DNA of 64,000 bases from a virus. Shown piece after piece: positions 11,001 to 17,575 of this stretch. The number at the start of each line of letters is the position of its first letter. The first letter of the stretch is position 1. The stretch spans positions 110,886 to 174,885 of the IMG/VR virus record IMGVR_UViG_3300005663_000029, one strand, 5' to 3'. The position numbers and the translations under genes were made by a program. The notes below the pieces were generated by a model that was not told the origin of the DNA, ran no database searches, and saw nothing but the letters and a program-made list of their open reading frames with translations.

Positions 11001-11307
11001 AAGAGAACCTGCGAGTAACCTTTGGAAGATTCATAATACGGATCTTCGGCCGCTCGTCTATAATTTTTCCGGTCTTCGAATCTTTGAGTACCAGGTGAGC
11101 GTTTACAGGTACAGTCCAGCTACCACCTTTTAGTTTAGCATCTTTCTGTGATCCTAAATCATTGATAGATAGTGAGTCATCAACCCAAATCTTTTTAGCC
11201 TCTAATGTGTGCTTACCACCTGTTATAGGGAACACAGTAGTCTGTAAGGTTTGGACTACCCTTTTTTTAAGAGATTCGAATTGGTCGGCTGGGTTTAGAT
11301 GCGCCAT
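5002..11307 (-). CDS. rpoBC-like: Single-chain DNA-dependent RNA polymerase: fused beta and beta' subunits
   Basis: This 2101-residue protein contains the bacterial RNA polymerase beta subunit (about residues 1-1005) joined directly to beta' (about 1010-2101). Beta motifs: GYNYEDG 644-650, GDK 784-786 and HGNKG 791-795 (active-site lysines K786, K794), NPTGVPGRINPGQ 820-832, GPYESTSR with GGKA 914-929. Beta' motifs: KPIRNGLF 1036-1043, the catalytic NADFDGD 1385-1391 (D1387, D1389, D1391 bind Mg), bridge helix about 1663-1691, second zinc site C1706, C1767, C1774, C1777 with bacterial spacing, trigger loop with Q1807, M1810, R1811, H1814, and the C-terminal PRELLELKG 1904-1912. The N-terminal beta' zinc ribbon is absent and the large lineage-specific insertions are missing, which explains a length well below the E. 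coli sum (about 2750). No alpha or omega gene is visible. Start ATG 11307 has AAGAAGG 8 bases upstream. All catalytic residues are kept, so it should be active. Confidence 0.96.
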   Translation of the reverse strand: MAHLNPADQFESLKKRVVQTLQTTVFPITGGKHTLEAKKIWVDDSLSINDLGSQKDAKLKGGSWTVPVNAHLVLKDSKTGKIIDERPKIRIMNLPKVTRRFSFIVGGTEYQPKGQFRLKSGVYSTISGKGEVIAKVNMVIGLKGWGGSSHVKLDQANGIFYFLPETSTGTSILLYPILKMMGIGDAQMQRYWGKELLETNRTFSSGKEERNLNKLYAKLTGEKSTDQDAVKSLLLDSFKGTKLREDSTKITLGKAVSKLDGEALLLTSSKLIKLSKGEAKPDDTDSLAFKDFADIDDFISEHIEAKVKTIHRKIKNNLNDKVAIRDIVSSSYFTEPVRSFFTSTQLSDKPEQVNPLEMISGQLKTTIMGEGGGITDPNKIRPNLRQVNPSHLGFLDPIHTPEGDKTGITLNLPIGASKKGNELRTTFYSIKRKKLVKVSPLESIHSVVAFADQYIKESDGTYTPKEKIVKVVSKDGEIQKVPATTVDYVIPSPSVLFDVTTNMIPFLSNNSGARAFMASKQIEQAVSLVHREEPLVQVRASDKSEHTFERAVGRTSAHISPIDGKVTRVTETDIYVRGDNGKSIKVPYYNNFPLNSKQMLHATPVVRAGDTVTKGQLLADSNFTKNGVLSLGVNLDVGYMPFKGYNYEDGIVISEKAAEKLTSEHLYKFLVTVGPNTELSLRKFTAHSPNILSVKNLEKLDSRGVVKKGSTVYEEDYLVAVLNKVELTKEQVMMRKFKSSLISAYSTSKSIMWDKRFPGTVTDVSVSGKDVVVYVKTQEPMIVGDKLIGRHGNKGIVTMIVPQNEMPTTKSGKPLEVLLNPTGVPGRINPGQVLETMAGKIADKIGKPLKMVNFDGKNAVDHLIKELKKHKLSDTEDVLDPKTGRSIGKVMVGKQYMLKLIHQIDKGTSTRSTGPYESTSRAPARGGKASASRLGELGNYAMLAHGAKANLFDAYNYKTERNDDVWYALVEGAPLPKTKPAFVFDKFTGYLNALGVNVEKKGTKFQLIPFTEKQILDMSSGELKDAGQMVKGKSLKPIRNGLFDEELTGGLEGTKWTHIDLGERFANPVFEKPLKYILDISEKEFEDIKNGKTVVKGKTGGDLFYDMLKKVDVDKELKEAIEKARKSKAATTSKVHRRIRYLKSLKELGIRPEEAYVKKSLPVLPPAFRPLTITEEGNIRDRGLNGIYKGVFLLADKFKEAKKVGLPDEDLNKLRTEIYDALQAFTGIGGHISIGGKGRRPKGIMEILGASKSGAEQRVSAKEGFFQNKVLKRRQDFTARTTIVPEPRLGLDEIGIPENLAWELYKPFIIKDLTKTLFMAPLRAREEVSKKSKLARTALSRVMKDRPVLAKRDPALHKYNVQAFDPIITAGRAIKINPLVTSSYNADFDGDKMPIFLPISKDAVAEAHRLKPSNNLFSAAHGKLMYKPTQEAQLGLFLLTKEGKKTGLSFTSQKDIMTAFKQRRLKIDDVVTLKGRKTTIGKEIIRGMLPKGMQTKEMLRVVKKTFDRNVLTEFLNIAAKRDPGRFGVIVNKIKNLGNEKATGYSFKLADFKPINKSTRDRLFKAAEKEAAKIDKDKSLSKDERNEKKAAVFMEVVKTLDKKMIDHFKSSDSGIGALLLSGAVNKPAQVRSMISAPGVVTGPDDKPLPVPVTKSYSEGLDLGSYWNSMSAARKTMIQKTIEVRNPGYLTKQLMNTTIGMVISEADCGTKRGISLETEDPEIIGRVLANGVKVGSISVRRGTVITPEVITRLINNRIPKIVVRSPMRCESINGVCQKCYGKNETGAFPEIGTNVGAIASQSLGEPSTQLIMRAFHTGGTVSAKSNVLNTFDRVSQLVRLPKTVPGSATLAGSDGSIESINKAPAGGWNVSLGGIAHYIPQDRGLRIKKGQTVKKGSPISGGVINPRELLELKGIDATQNYIAGSLYDSYKTEGPINRRHAEIMTRGITNISQVRDPGGNEVVVPGDIVPTTLVENFNRTGRIRTVAPVDAFNSTLLEPVAGLSRGKRLNEDDIQKLKRHGIQTVKVAADPIISEINLKGVEMAPLAVSEDWMARMNFNRLKETVLEAAGQGWISDVHSSNPIPALAYGAEIGKPPEDKPWAY

Positions 11308-11404
11308 TATTACAACCTTCTTGGTGTTGGAGGTAGCGTATAAGTTCTCTTAATAGTAATACCACATCCTAAAATGTTAGGTCAATCTATGAAATAGAGT
11401 AGTG

Positions 11405-11419
11405 GTTTTATGTCATAAG
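11405..11419 (+). promoter_or_regulatory. Candidate phage promoter element (CATAAG type)
   Basis: GTTTTATGTCATAAG ends at 11419, 40 bases before the ATG of the micro-gene at 11460. It shares CATAAG, and a preceding T-tract, with the elements at 15652 and 42438. The core TTATGTCATAA is a near-perfect dyad, so the same site could also work toward the RNA polymerase gene on the other strand. A CGTAAAAACCCTAAC motif (11429-11443) that recurs upstream of the minus-strand gene at 35307 lies just downstream. Confidence 0.4.
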
Positions 11420-11459
11420 GTAATTGAACGTAAAAACCCTAACTTTAAGGAGTTCCGTA

Positions 11460-11537
11460 ATGGACGACTACGATCCGTGTGAAGACTTACAAGATACATT
11501 AGAAGATATGTGTGGTATCAGCGGGGCTGAGGAGTGA
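11460..11537 (+). CDS. Micro-gene, 25 aa acidic peptide
   Basis: ATG at 11460 is preceded by TTAAGGAG with a 7-base spacer, a strong ribosome binding site, and the frame runs 25 codons to TGA. The peptide (MDDYDPCEDLQDTLEDMC...) is strongly acidic with two Cys. Its stop overlaps the GTG start of the next micro-gene (GTGA). The good ribosome site, candidate promoter and coupling are the support; there is no recognisable family. Its position beside the RNA polymerase gene makes a regulatory peptide possible but unproven. Confidence 0.5.
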   Translation: MDDYDPCEDLQDTLEDMCGISGAEE

Positions 11538-11698
11538 CCCTAGATAGGACTACAATTATCCTAATCTCTACAGGTTTATTATCTGGATTATTTATGGCAC
11601 TGGCAGAAGCGTTAATAGAGTGGAGCGACATCGTAAAATTTTTTAACAGTCCACACTCTATCAATGACTATGTAGAATTTAGAAGCAGGTTTAGCTAG
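11534..11698 (+). CDS. Small membrane-type protein (54 aa)
   Basis: GTG at 11534 overlaps the stop of the 25-residue gene by four bases (GTGA). The 54-residue product has one likely transmembrane helix near the N-terminus (TTIILISTGLLSGLFMALA) and a polar C-terminus. Its stop overlaps the end of the convergent portal gene by eight bases. It could be a small inner-membrane phage protein; no family is recognised. The alternative is that only the first micro-gene is real. Confidence 0.5.
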   Translation: MTLDRTTIILISTGLLSGLFMALAEALIEWSDIVKFFNSPHSINDYVEFRSRFS

Positions 11699-13574
11699 TA
11701 GAACCAGCTACCTGACCTCCTACTTTTCTACGTGGCGGCTTGATTTCTGGTAGTGGTTTGTTTTCTGACTTGGAAGGATCTCCTCCAGTGAGCATCTGTA
11801 TAAGCTTACCGTGAAGTTCAGGCATCTCACCCTTCATTTTGTCTAGAACAGCCTGTTTCTGAGCCTCATTCATTTCAGACATCTCTTTAGCGTAGTAGTT
11901 AAGAAGATTGCGGGCATCTATATTCACAGCACCATCTTCGGCTTCTTGACCTCTGTCTAATACTTGTTGGGCTTCTTGGGCTTGATTTTGTACCCCTTCT
12001 GGCACAGTTGCTCCAGCCTCTCCGATACTTCCTATAAGCTCTTGTAGCTTTTGTTGGTAACGTTGTTGTATCAACATAGACTGCCCTTGCAGCATCGCGT
12101 TGATGTCGTTCTCTACCTTCCTGAAATGAAGTTTCTTTTTTAGCTCGTCCTCAAGCATGGCAGATTGTTCATCATAGTCGAAACCGAATTCGTCCAACAA
12201 AGCGTGATCTGATATCTTCTGCGATGCATTAAGTGTAATGAGAATCTGCTTCTTCTGCAGATCATCAGCCATTTTGAAGTCAGTCATTCTAGTAGATACA
12301 GAAGGCCATCCTAGGTACACATGGACACGTTCTAATACCCATTTGAGGAAACCATTTTGAGAGGTACGATACCGTATAAATAAGTTCTCCAACATTCTAA
12401 TACTCATACTAGAACCAGAGTATGTCAGGCCACCAAATACAAATTCTCGTGGTACACCCATACCGGCGATAGTTTCTTCCATCCTCATACGTATTTCTTG
12501 TGTAAGCATCATGGCCTTACCCTGGCCACCAAAAGATTGCAGTCCTATAGGTAATGGGAAGATAGGGATATGATTGGGGTCCAATCTCCAACGTTTAATC
12601 TCAGTCTCTACGTTAGTCTTCCAAGTACTTAAGCTTAACGATGAATAGGCTGTACCGTGCTCAGTTTGGCCGGATGGGTAAATAACACGTAGAGGAACAA
12701 TGTGCTCCATAGCAATGGCTTCATTAGCCTTACGTAATACCTTTAAATAGAACAGGTCTTGTAAAACAGGCATAGGTAATGGAGTTCCCCATCCATTGAA
12801 TTTACCTGAGATACTAGGTCGCTTGAAATGATAGATTGATCCAGGATTAAAAATAATCGGTTTATTCTTAATAGCAGCCTCAATAAAAATGTTAGGTAGA
12901 TCTTTTATAGTATTACGATCACCTTTTTTTATTAGCTTTCGGGTAGCTGCCGGTATAGTGTATGTGTACACATTTTTATGTGTAAGAGGGTTGTATATAA
13001 TACCTATATCATGCGGGTTCCAACGTATCAGATTCAGTTCCTTCTCTGATTTACGGTAAACATCTTCTGGATCCATCAAAGATATTTCTTTGCAGTTTGG
13101 ACAAGCGCCTTTAAATTGAAACTTACCTTCAACCAACTTAAAGTTCACTTCTTCGATATTGCTGTACTTCTTACAGTTACGGCACTTGAGCCTCTTCTGT
13201 AGCGGGTAATTAATAGAGGCAAAGGCATTACCATAATTGAAGTAATCCATACCTATCTCTATTTGGAAGTCATAGATCTTTAAGTTTTCTTCAAACAACA
13301 ATTCGTATCTAGAAATAATGTCTTCATTATCGTGCTCGAAAGACAGATCAGTTATAGGGTAAGCGGCCATATTCATTATAGCCGCGTTTAAAAATCCTGT
13401 AGAGCTAAAGTAATACTCTAAAAGATCAAACAACTCTTTTATCGAACTAGGAAGATATGTCTGAGCTACATTAAAAAATGGGTGAGGGTAACGAATGATC
13501 CCTCGACTAGCTAAGTCGGACCGGGTTCGTCTATTAAACCTAGAAGTACTACCTACAGTTACCAAAGAAGACAT
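11691..13574 (-). CDS. Portal protein
   Basis: A 627-residue protein with the layout of phage portal proteins: N-terminal region, a long alpha/beta core with the stretch MGVPREFVFGG followed by YSGSSMSIRMLENLFIRYR typical of the portal stem/crown in large phages, and a Gln/Glu-rich helical C-terminal region (about 480-600) as in many portals. Portals form the dodecameric ring at the capsid vertex through which DNA is packaged and ejected. It carries an unusual inserted zinc ribbon, two CxxC knuckles (CRNCKK and CPNCKE, roughly residues 130-165). The gene lies directly downstream of two unknown genes on the same strand. Confidence is based on overall pattern, not alignment. Confidence 0.72.
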   Translation of the reverse strand: MSSLVTVGSTSRFNRRTRSDLASRGIIRYPHPFFNVAQTYLPSSIKELFDLLEYYFSSTGFLNAAIMNMAAYPITDLSFEHDNEDIISRYELLFEENLKIYDFQIEIGMDYFNYGNAFASINYPLQKRLKCRNCKKYSNIEEVNFKLVEGKFQFKGACPNCKEISLMDPEDVYRKSEKELNLIRWNPHDIGIIYNPLTHKNVYTYTIPAATRKLIKKGDRNTIKDLPNIFIEAAIKNKPIIFNPGSIYHFKRPSISGKFNGWGTPLPMPVLQDLFYLKVLRKANEAIAMEHIVPLRVIYPSGQTEHGTAYSSLSLSTWKTNVETEIKRWRLDPNHIPIFPLPIGLQSFGGQGKAMMLTQEIRMRMEETIAGMGVPREFVFGGLTYSGSSMSIRMLENLFIRYRTSQNGFLKWVLERVHVYLGWPSVSTRMTDFKMADDLQKKQILITLNASQKISDHALLDEFGFDYDEQSAMLEDELKKKLHFRKVENDINAMLQGQSMLIQQRYQQKLQELIGSIGEAGATVPEGVQNQAQEAQQVLDRGQEAEDGAVNIDARNLLNYYAKEMSEMNEAQKQAVLDKMKGEMPELHGKLIQMLTGGDPSKSENKPLPEIKPPRRKVGGQVAGSTS

Positions 13575-13577
13575 AGA

Positions 13578-14465
13578 TCATAACTCCGCTATCTGACCAT
13601 GCAGCTCTGCACTCCTCTTACTAACATAGTCTCTAGCTAAAAGAAGTTTTTGTACCTGTATACCAATAACATCCTCTTCAAATCTTACAGAATCTGAAGG
13701 CATTTCTTTAACCTGATTGTAAGTTTTAGATATTTTAGACGGTTCAAAGGCCGGTAACTCGTTCTGTGTAGCTAGTATACCTAACAGAGGTTGTGCAAAT
13801 TTTATTAAGGGAGGTGCCCACCATAAACCACTATTGAAAAAGGCAGCAGCTATATAAGCTCTGACCTCGTGGCTAAAGGTATTTTTCTCAAATAGGTTGG
13901 CTAACGTCACACTCCAAAGAATTTGAGATATAGTCGCCTCTTGTCTTAGAGTAAATATAGGAATGTTATTATTAAAAGCTTGGGTTATCTTCTCAAATAT
14001 ATCTATATCGTTCCAATAATCGTCTGAATTACGCATCAACTGTACCGCAAGAATCTTGTCTTTTGTAAGCCTAGATGGTTCTACTCCAAACTCTTCCTCT
14101 ATACCAGACCAGATAGTTTCTGGAGTCCATACATCTTCATACAAATCATCCGGGGCTATCCAGTTATTGCCGAACAATCGACGCAGAAGGATTTCGTAAA
14201 CCAATGGAGATATATCGTCTTCGACGAATATGACTCCTACTTTAAGTCTAGAAGAAGAAAGATCGTCGGCCGGTTTGTTTATGATGGTAGCGTAAGAAGT
14301 CTTTTCTTCGACCGATTCTGCCTCTTTTTGAAGATCTGCTTCTATAGGCGCAGCAGGGTCGGAGAGACGTGCCATAAACAGGCTCTCAGGAGTAGGTATG
14401 GTATCAGCGGGTATATACTCCTTACCTGGGACACCTATATAAAATTCAGAGTCTTTATCGCTCAT
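13578..14465 (-). CDS. Hypothetical protein upstream of portal (295 aa)
   Basis: A 295-residue acidic, mainly helical protein with no recognised domain. It has short gaps to its neighbours (3 bases before portal, 2 bases after the upstream gene) and is surely co-transcribed with them. One KEA tripeptide (LQKEAES) occurs in a low-complexity N-terminal part, as in other putative virion proteins of this phage. Sequence such as VGVIFVEDDISPLVYEILLRRLFG suggests a compact folded domain. A head or neck assembly role is a guess from position beside portal. Confidence 0.6.
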   Translation of the reverse strand: MSDKDSEFYIGVPGKEYIPADTIPTPESLFMARLSDPAAPIEADLQKEAESVEEKTSYATIINKPADDLSSSRLKVGVIFVEDDISPLVYEILLRRLFGNNWIAPDDLYEDVWTPETIWSGIEEEFGVEPSRLTKDKILAVQLMRNSDDYWNDIDIFEKITQAFNNNIPIFTLRQEATISQILWSVTLANLFEKNTFSHEVRAYIAAAFFNSGLWWAPPLIKFAQPLLGILATQNELPAFEPSKISKTYNQVKEMPSDSVRFEEDVIGIQVQKLLLARDYVSKRSAELHGQIAEL

Positions 14466-14467
14466 GT

Positions 14468-15562
14468 CTATGCTGGTGTGGCGTTTGAAGTACCTATATC
14501 GTTAGCTACACGGCACAGAACTAACTTCTGTGGCAGGGGTAACGATTCAAAGATGGTAACTGGGTCACTTTTAAACGCTGACACAAACTCCTCGGTAAAG
14601 TTATTCTTTAAAACTGTAGGGTTCTCAGCTAGTATACCCAACTGATCTCCGGTAACTCTGTCATTTCCGTGTAGGAAAGTAAAGCCTGCTTCTTTAGCTA
14701 AACCAAACACGCTTTGGAAGGGGTCAGGTACTTGAGTATATTTATAGTCAAACCCAGCTCTACGATCTATCTCTTTAAATGCATCAACAATCTCGCTGTC
14801 CTCCAAGTCATTTACAGCCGATGCTAATTTATGAAGAGCTTCTCTGTGAGGTTCGTTCTCTTCAATATCATTTAACCGAGTTAGTCTAAGGTTTATGCCA
14901 ACATTTAAATTCTCTTCAGACCTTTGATTAGAGGCATGTTTAGAAATAAATTCGCTAGGACTAACACCCCAAGCCTGGCATCTGGTAGACAGTTCTTTGG
15001 CTACCTCACGCTTGTTATCAGGAGATAGTGTATGAGCCATCTTCTCAAATTCTTTTATCGAACTTGTAGCGGCTTCTTTTGTAGAAGTACTGAACAGACC
15101 CTCTTCTTTATAAGCAAAGTTCTTAGGAACACTTGCTTCTTTTAACAAATAACCTGAGAGATCATCAAGAGAGTAATCGTTCTTATCCCTAACCACAACA
15201 TTTAAGGTATCTTCGTCAGCATTAAACTCGCTGATCATTGAAGGAACTTTTAACCCAAAACTTTTACATGCTTCAGATAAATTTACAGCCGCTGTTTTAG
15301 CAAGAGCTGTAGGTATATGCCCAGTGCTTGCTGCGAAATAAACTAAAGAAGCTAAAGTCGTCTCTGGATTTATACAAGCGAACTTTCTAAGCGTCTCACC
15401 TTTACCTGCTACTACAAGAGCGAATGCAGAATCAGGGAGTTCTTTATAATTAACCTCGGCTACTTTCTGCATTACAGCAGGGCCGAGAGATGGACCTAAG
15501 TTGCTTACCAGGATTTTACCAGTAGGATCGTCAGAGTGATCGAATAAACCTTCTAATGCCAT
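14468..15562 (-). CDS. Hypothetical structural or assembly protein (364 aa)
   Basis: First gene of the minus-strand portal group, divergent from the replication operon. ATG 15562 has a GGAGGC site 7 bases upstream. The 364-residue product is helical and Ala-rich with no family I recognise. It has three K-E-A tripeptides (LLKEASV, TKEAATSS, LAKEAGF) in inter-helix positions, the same pattern as in the 681-residue protein at 585. It could be an internal head protein or scaffold processed by a prohead protease, but neither role is shown by sequence alone. Confidence 0.6.
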   Translation of the reverse strand: MALEGLFDHSDDPTGKILVSNLGPSLGPAVMQKVAEVNYKELPDSAFALVVAGKGETLRKFACINPETTLASLVYFAASTGHIPTALAKTAAVNLSEACKSFGLKVPSMISEFNADEDTLNVVVRDKNDYSLDDLSGYLLKEASVPKNFAYKEEGLFSTSTKEAATSSIKEFEKMAHTLSPDNKREVAKELSTRCQAWGVSPSEFISKHASNQRSEENLNVGINLRLTRLNDIEENEPHREALHKLASAVNDLEDSEIVDAFKEIDRRAGFDYKYTQVPDPFQSVFGLAKEAGFTFLHGNDRVTGDQLGILAENPTVLKNNFTEEFVSAFKSDPVTIFESLPLPQKLVLCRVANDIGTSNATPA

Positions 15563-15642
15563 GACTTTTGCCTCCGATTATGGATACAGGGTTTCATTAT
15601 GATTCTCTACTAATAGCCTTCTAACGTCAAGTAAGGGTACGG

Positions 15643-15657
15643 ATTTAATAGCATAAG
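15643..15657 (+). promoter_or_regulatory. Candidate promoter element of the replication operon (CATAAG)
   Basis: ATTTAATAGCATAAG ends at 15657, directly against an ATG at 15658 and 57 bases before the ATG at 15715. If this is a -10-like element, transcription would start downstream of 15658, so 15658 cannot be the start codon and 15715, which has its own ribosome site, is favoured. The core matches elements at 4105, 11414 and 42438. Confidence 0.4.
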
Positions 15658-15714
15658 ATGTTTACACGCAGCAGTTTGTTACCCACTTTTAACCAAGAGG
15701 AGCTACACCTTACA

Positions 15715-16209
15715 ATGAGAGATAGAGATAATCGAGATTACTGTTACAGTATGCACTACGAGGATGGTAATTCTGAATGTGAATACTGCTTCGAAAAATC
15801 TAGTTGCAGAACTGAAACTATAAACAATGAAGCATCGAGACCGTTGTTAAAGAAATCTAAGAAAGCGAAAGGAGCAGGCTCAGTATATGATACTCACCCA
15901 TGTTATGGAACTTATGAAGAAGGTCACCGTGAGTGTGTTAAGTGCGCTAAACGGTCCTCTTGTAAAATATCTGCTTGGGGAGGTAATAGTGGTGCTACAG
16001 ATATTGATCGCACAAACCATAACCACCCAAGGGAAATACCTCCTTTGCTAGAAGCAGTGGAAAGTAGACCTTTTAAAGAGGTAATGATTGAGGTAGCAAT
16101 AAGATCTATTGAAAGGGCTATATCTGCCGCAGCTAGAGAAGTTTCAGACTATTTTCTAACCAGGAGATTTAAAGTTGCCAAAACGAAGAATATTACCCCT
16201 AAAAAATGA
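15715..16209 (+). CDS. Cys-repeat protein opening the replication operon
   Basis: First gene of the plus-strand replication operon, 164 residues from ATG 15715. I prefer this start over 15658 because AAGAGGAG lies upstream of it and a promoter-like CATAAG abuts the earlier ATG. The protein has two copies of a C-Y-x(9)-C-x2-C-x5-C unit (CYSMHYEDGNSECEYCFEKSSC, shown here only by its key residues: first Cys, then ECEYC, then C; and again C, ECVKC, C), which could bind zinc or an iron-sulfur cluster. The C-terminus is an Ala-rich amphipathic helix followed by a basic tail. Function unknown; possibly a small regulatory or DNA-binding protein. Confidence 0.65.
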   Translation: MRDRDNRDYCYSMHYEDGNSECEYCFEKSSCRTETINNEASRPLLKKSKKAKGAGSVYDTHPCYGTYEEGHRECVKCAKRSSCKISAWGGNSGATDIDRTNHNHPREIPPLLEAVESRPFKEVMIEVAIRSIERAISAAAREVSDYFLTRRFKVAKTKNITPKK

Positions 16210-17563
16210 TACTGCGTACAAGATATTCGACCTACTGTTGCCGAAGAAGCTGGTTAACGTACAGGTAGTTAAAAACTCGTTGACGTTTTTTCCATCTACA
16301 GGAACAGTTAGGAGTATAGCTATATGGAAAGAGACAGATACACACCTAATAGTTCCTCGTAATTTTTATACCCAGGAGCAGCTACTTAAAGCCGGTATAC
16401 CTTTTGTAGACATAAGTGTCTATAAAGAATTTGAAAAGGTTAACGTACACTCGTCTATAGAACCCAGGGACGATATTCAAAGGGAGGCTCTAAAAGCTAT
16501 AAGAGGTAAGGAAGGTACACTAGTTCTGGCATGTGGTAGAGGTAAAACGGCTATATCATTAAAGGAGGCACTAATCGCTCCTACTCACCCTATTATAGTA
16601 GTGGTAAATAAAACACAGCTTATGAGTCAGTGGTCTAACGAAATAGAAAAACTAACCCTCTGGGATAAAAGAGACATAGGGCTGGTGTCGGGAACCAAAT
16701 CAATCAACGATAAAAATTTTCTAAAGCCTATCGTTATAGCGATGATACATACTTTAGCTTCTAGCCGTGGGAAAGTTAGTATGCGCTACAGGTTAAGATT
16801 CGGAACAGCTATCTATGACGAAGCACATCATGTAGCGGCCGAGGTATTCTCTAGAGCAGCGAATCTCTTTATAGGCCGTAGATTAGGTATAACAGCTACA
16901 CACGAACGGTCTGATGGTATGGAGAAGATTTATCAGTATCATCTAGGAGAACCTCTATACATAAATCTGGAACAGCCGTTAAAAATAAATATCAGGTTTT
17001 TAAGAACAAAAACAGAAGTAAAGAATCTAGATGATTATGTAAATCTAGATACAGGACGTATTATATCCTCTAAGATTGTTAAATTCGTCCTCGAAGATGA
17101 AGATCGAAACTCTTTTATTTTACAAGAGGTTATGAAAGCGATTAAGGCAGGAAGAACTATAATGATCTGTACCCCTACAAAAGCTCACGCTGAATATCTA
17201 CACGAACAGTTGACTAACCTTGGTGTTGATGCCAAGCTGATCTATGGAGTAGTTGGTAAGGGTAGGAGGGCTAAGCGACAACAAGATATAACGGAAGGCA
17301 AGGTCTTAGTAGCTACACATGAGTTAGGATACGAAGCGTTAGACAAGGAAGAACTAGACACTATTTTTGTCACCATACCTTACTCTAAACCGATATTCTG
17401 GAGACAGTTGTTGGGAAGAGCGCAAAGAGAGTATGAAGGAAAGAAAGACCCTCTCTGTATTGTATTCGAAGATCCGCTTATTGCCCCTACTTACAGCACA
17501 GCCAAGAAAGCTAAGAAGGTCTTAGCCGAAATGGGTTACGATTTTATATCAATCAAGGTTTAG
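16175..17563 (+). CDS. Superfamily 2 DNA/RNA helicase (UvsW-like)
   Basis: A 462-residue helicase with SF2 motifs: Walker A ACGRGKT (about 119-125), DEAH at about 215-218, motif III ITATHERSDG (about 236), and the C-terminal RecA lobe with QLLGRAQRE (motif VI, arginine finger). This arrangement resembles T4 UvsW and RadD/XPB-like DNA helicases, which unwind branched DNA and help replication restart. It starts with TTG at 16175, overlapping the previous gene by 35 bases, with AGGAG upstream. Residues 1-95 form an N-terminal damage-recognition-like or substrate-binding region before motif Q. Part of the replication operon. Confidence 0.88.
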   Translation: MPKRRILPLKNDTAYKIFDLLLPKKLVNVQVVKNSLTFFPSTGTVRSIAIWKETDTHLIVPRNFYTQEQLLKAGIPFVDISVYKEFEKVNVHSSIEPRDDIQREALKAIRGKEGTLVLACGRGKTAISLKEALIAPTHPIIVVVNKTQLMSQWSNEIEKLTLWDKRDIGLVSGTKSINDKNFLKPIVIAMIHTLASSRGKVSMRYRLRFGTAIYDEAHHVAAEVFSRAANLFIGRRLGITATHERSDGMEKIYQYHLGEPLYINLEQPLKINIRFLRTKTEVKNLDDYVNLDTGRIISSKIVKFVLEDEDRNSFILQEVMKAIKAGRTIMICTPTKAHAEYLHEQLTNLGVDAKLIYGVVGKGRRAKRQQDITEGKVLVATHELGYEALDKEELDTIFVTIPYSKPIFWRQLLGRAQREYEGKKDPLCIVFEDPLIAPTYSTAKKAKKVLAEMGYDFISIKV

Positions 17564-17575
17564 GAGGCCTACAAA

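Noticed and set aside
5002-11307. The many plus-strand frames of 60-180 codons inside the RNA polymerase gene
   Set aside because: They are antisense shadows of a protein with end-to-end conserved motifs and have no ribosome sites.
15658-15714. ATG at 15658 as the start of the first replication-operon gene
   Set aside because: It is joined directly to a CATAAG promoter-like element and has no ribosome site, while ATG 15715 has AAGAGGAG upstream.
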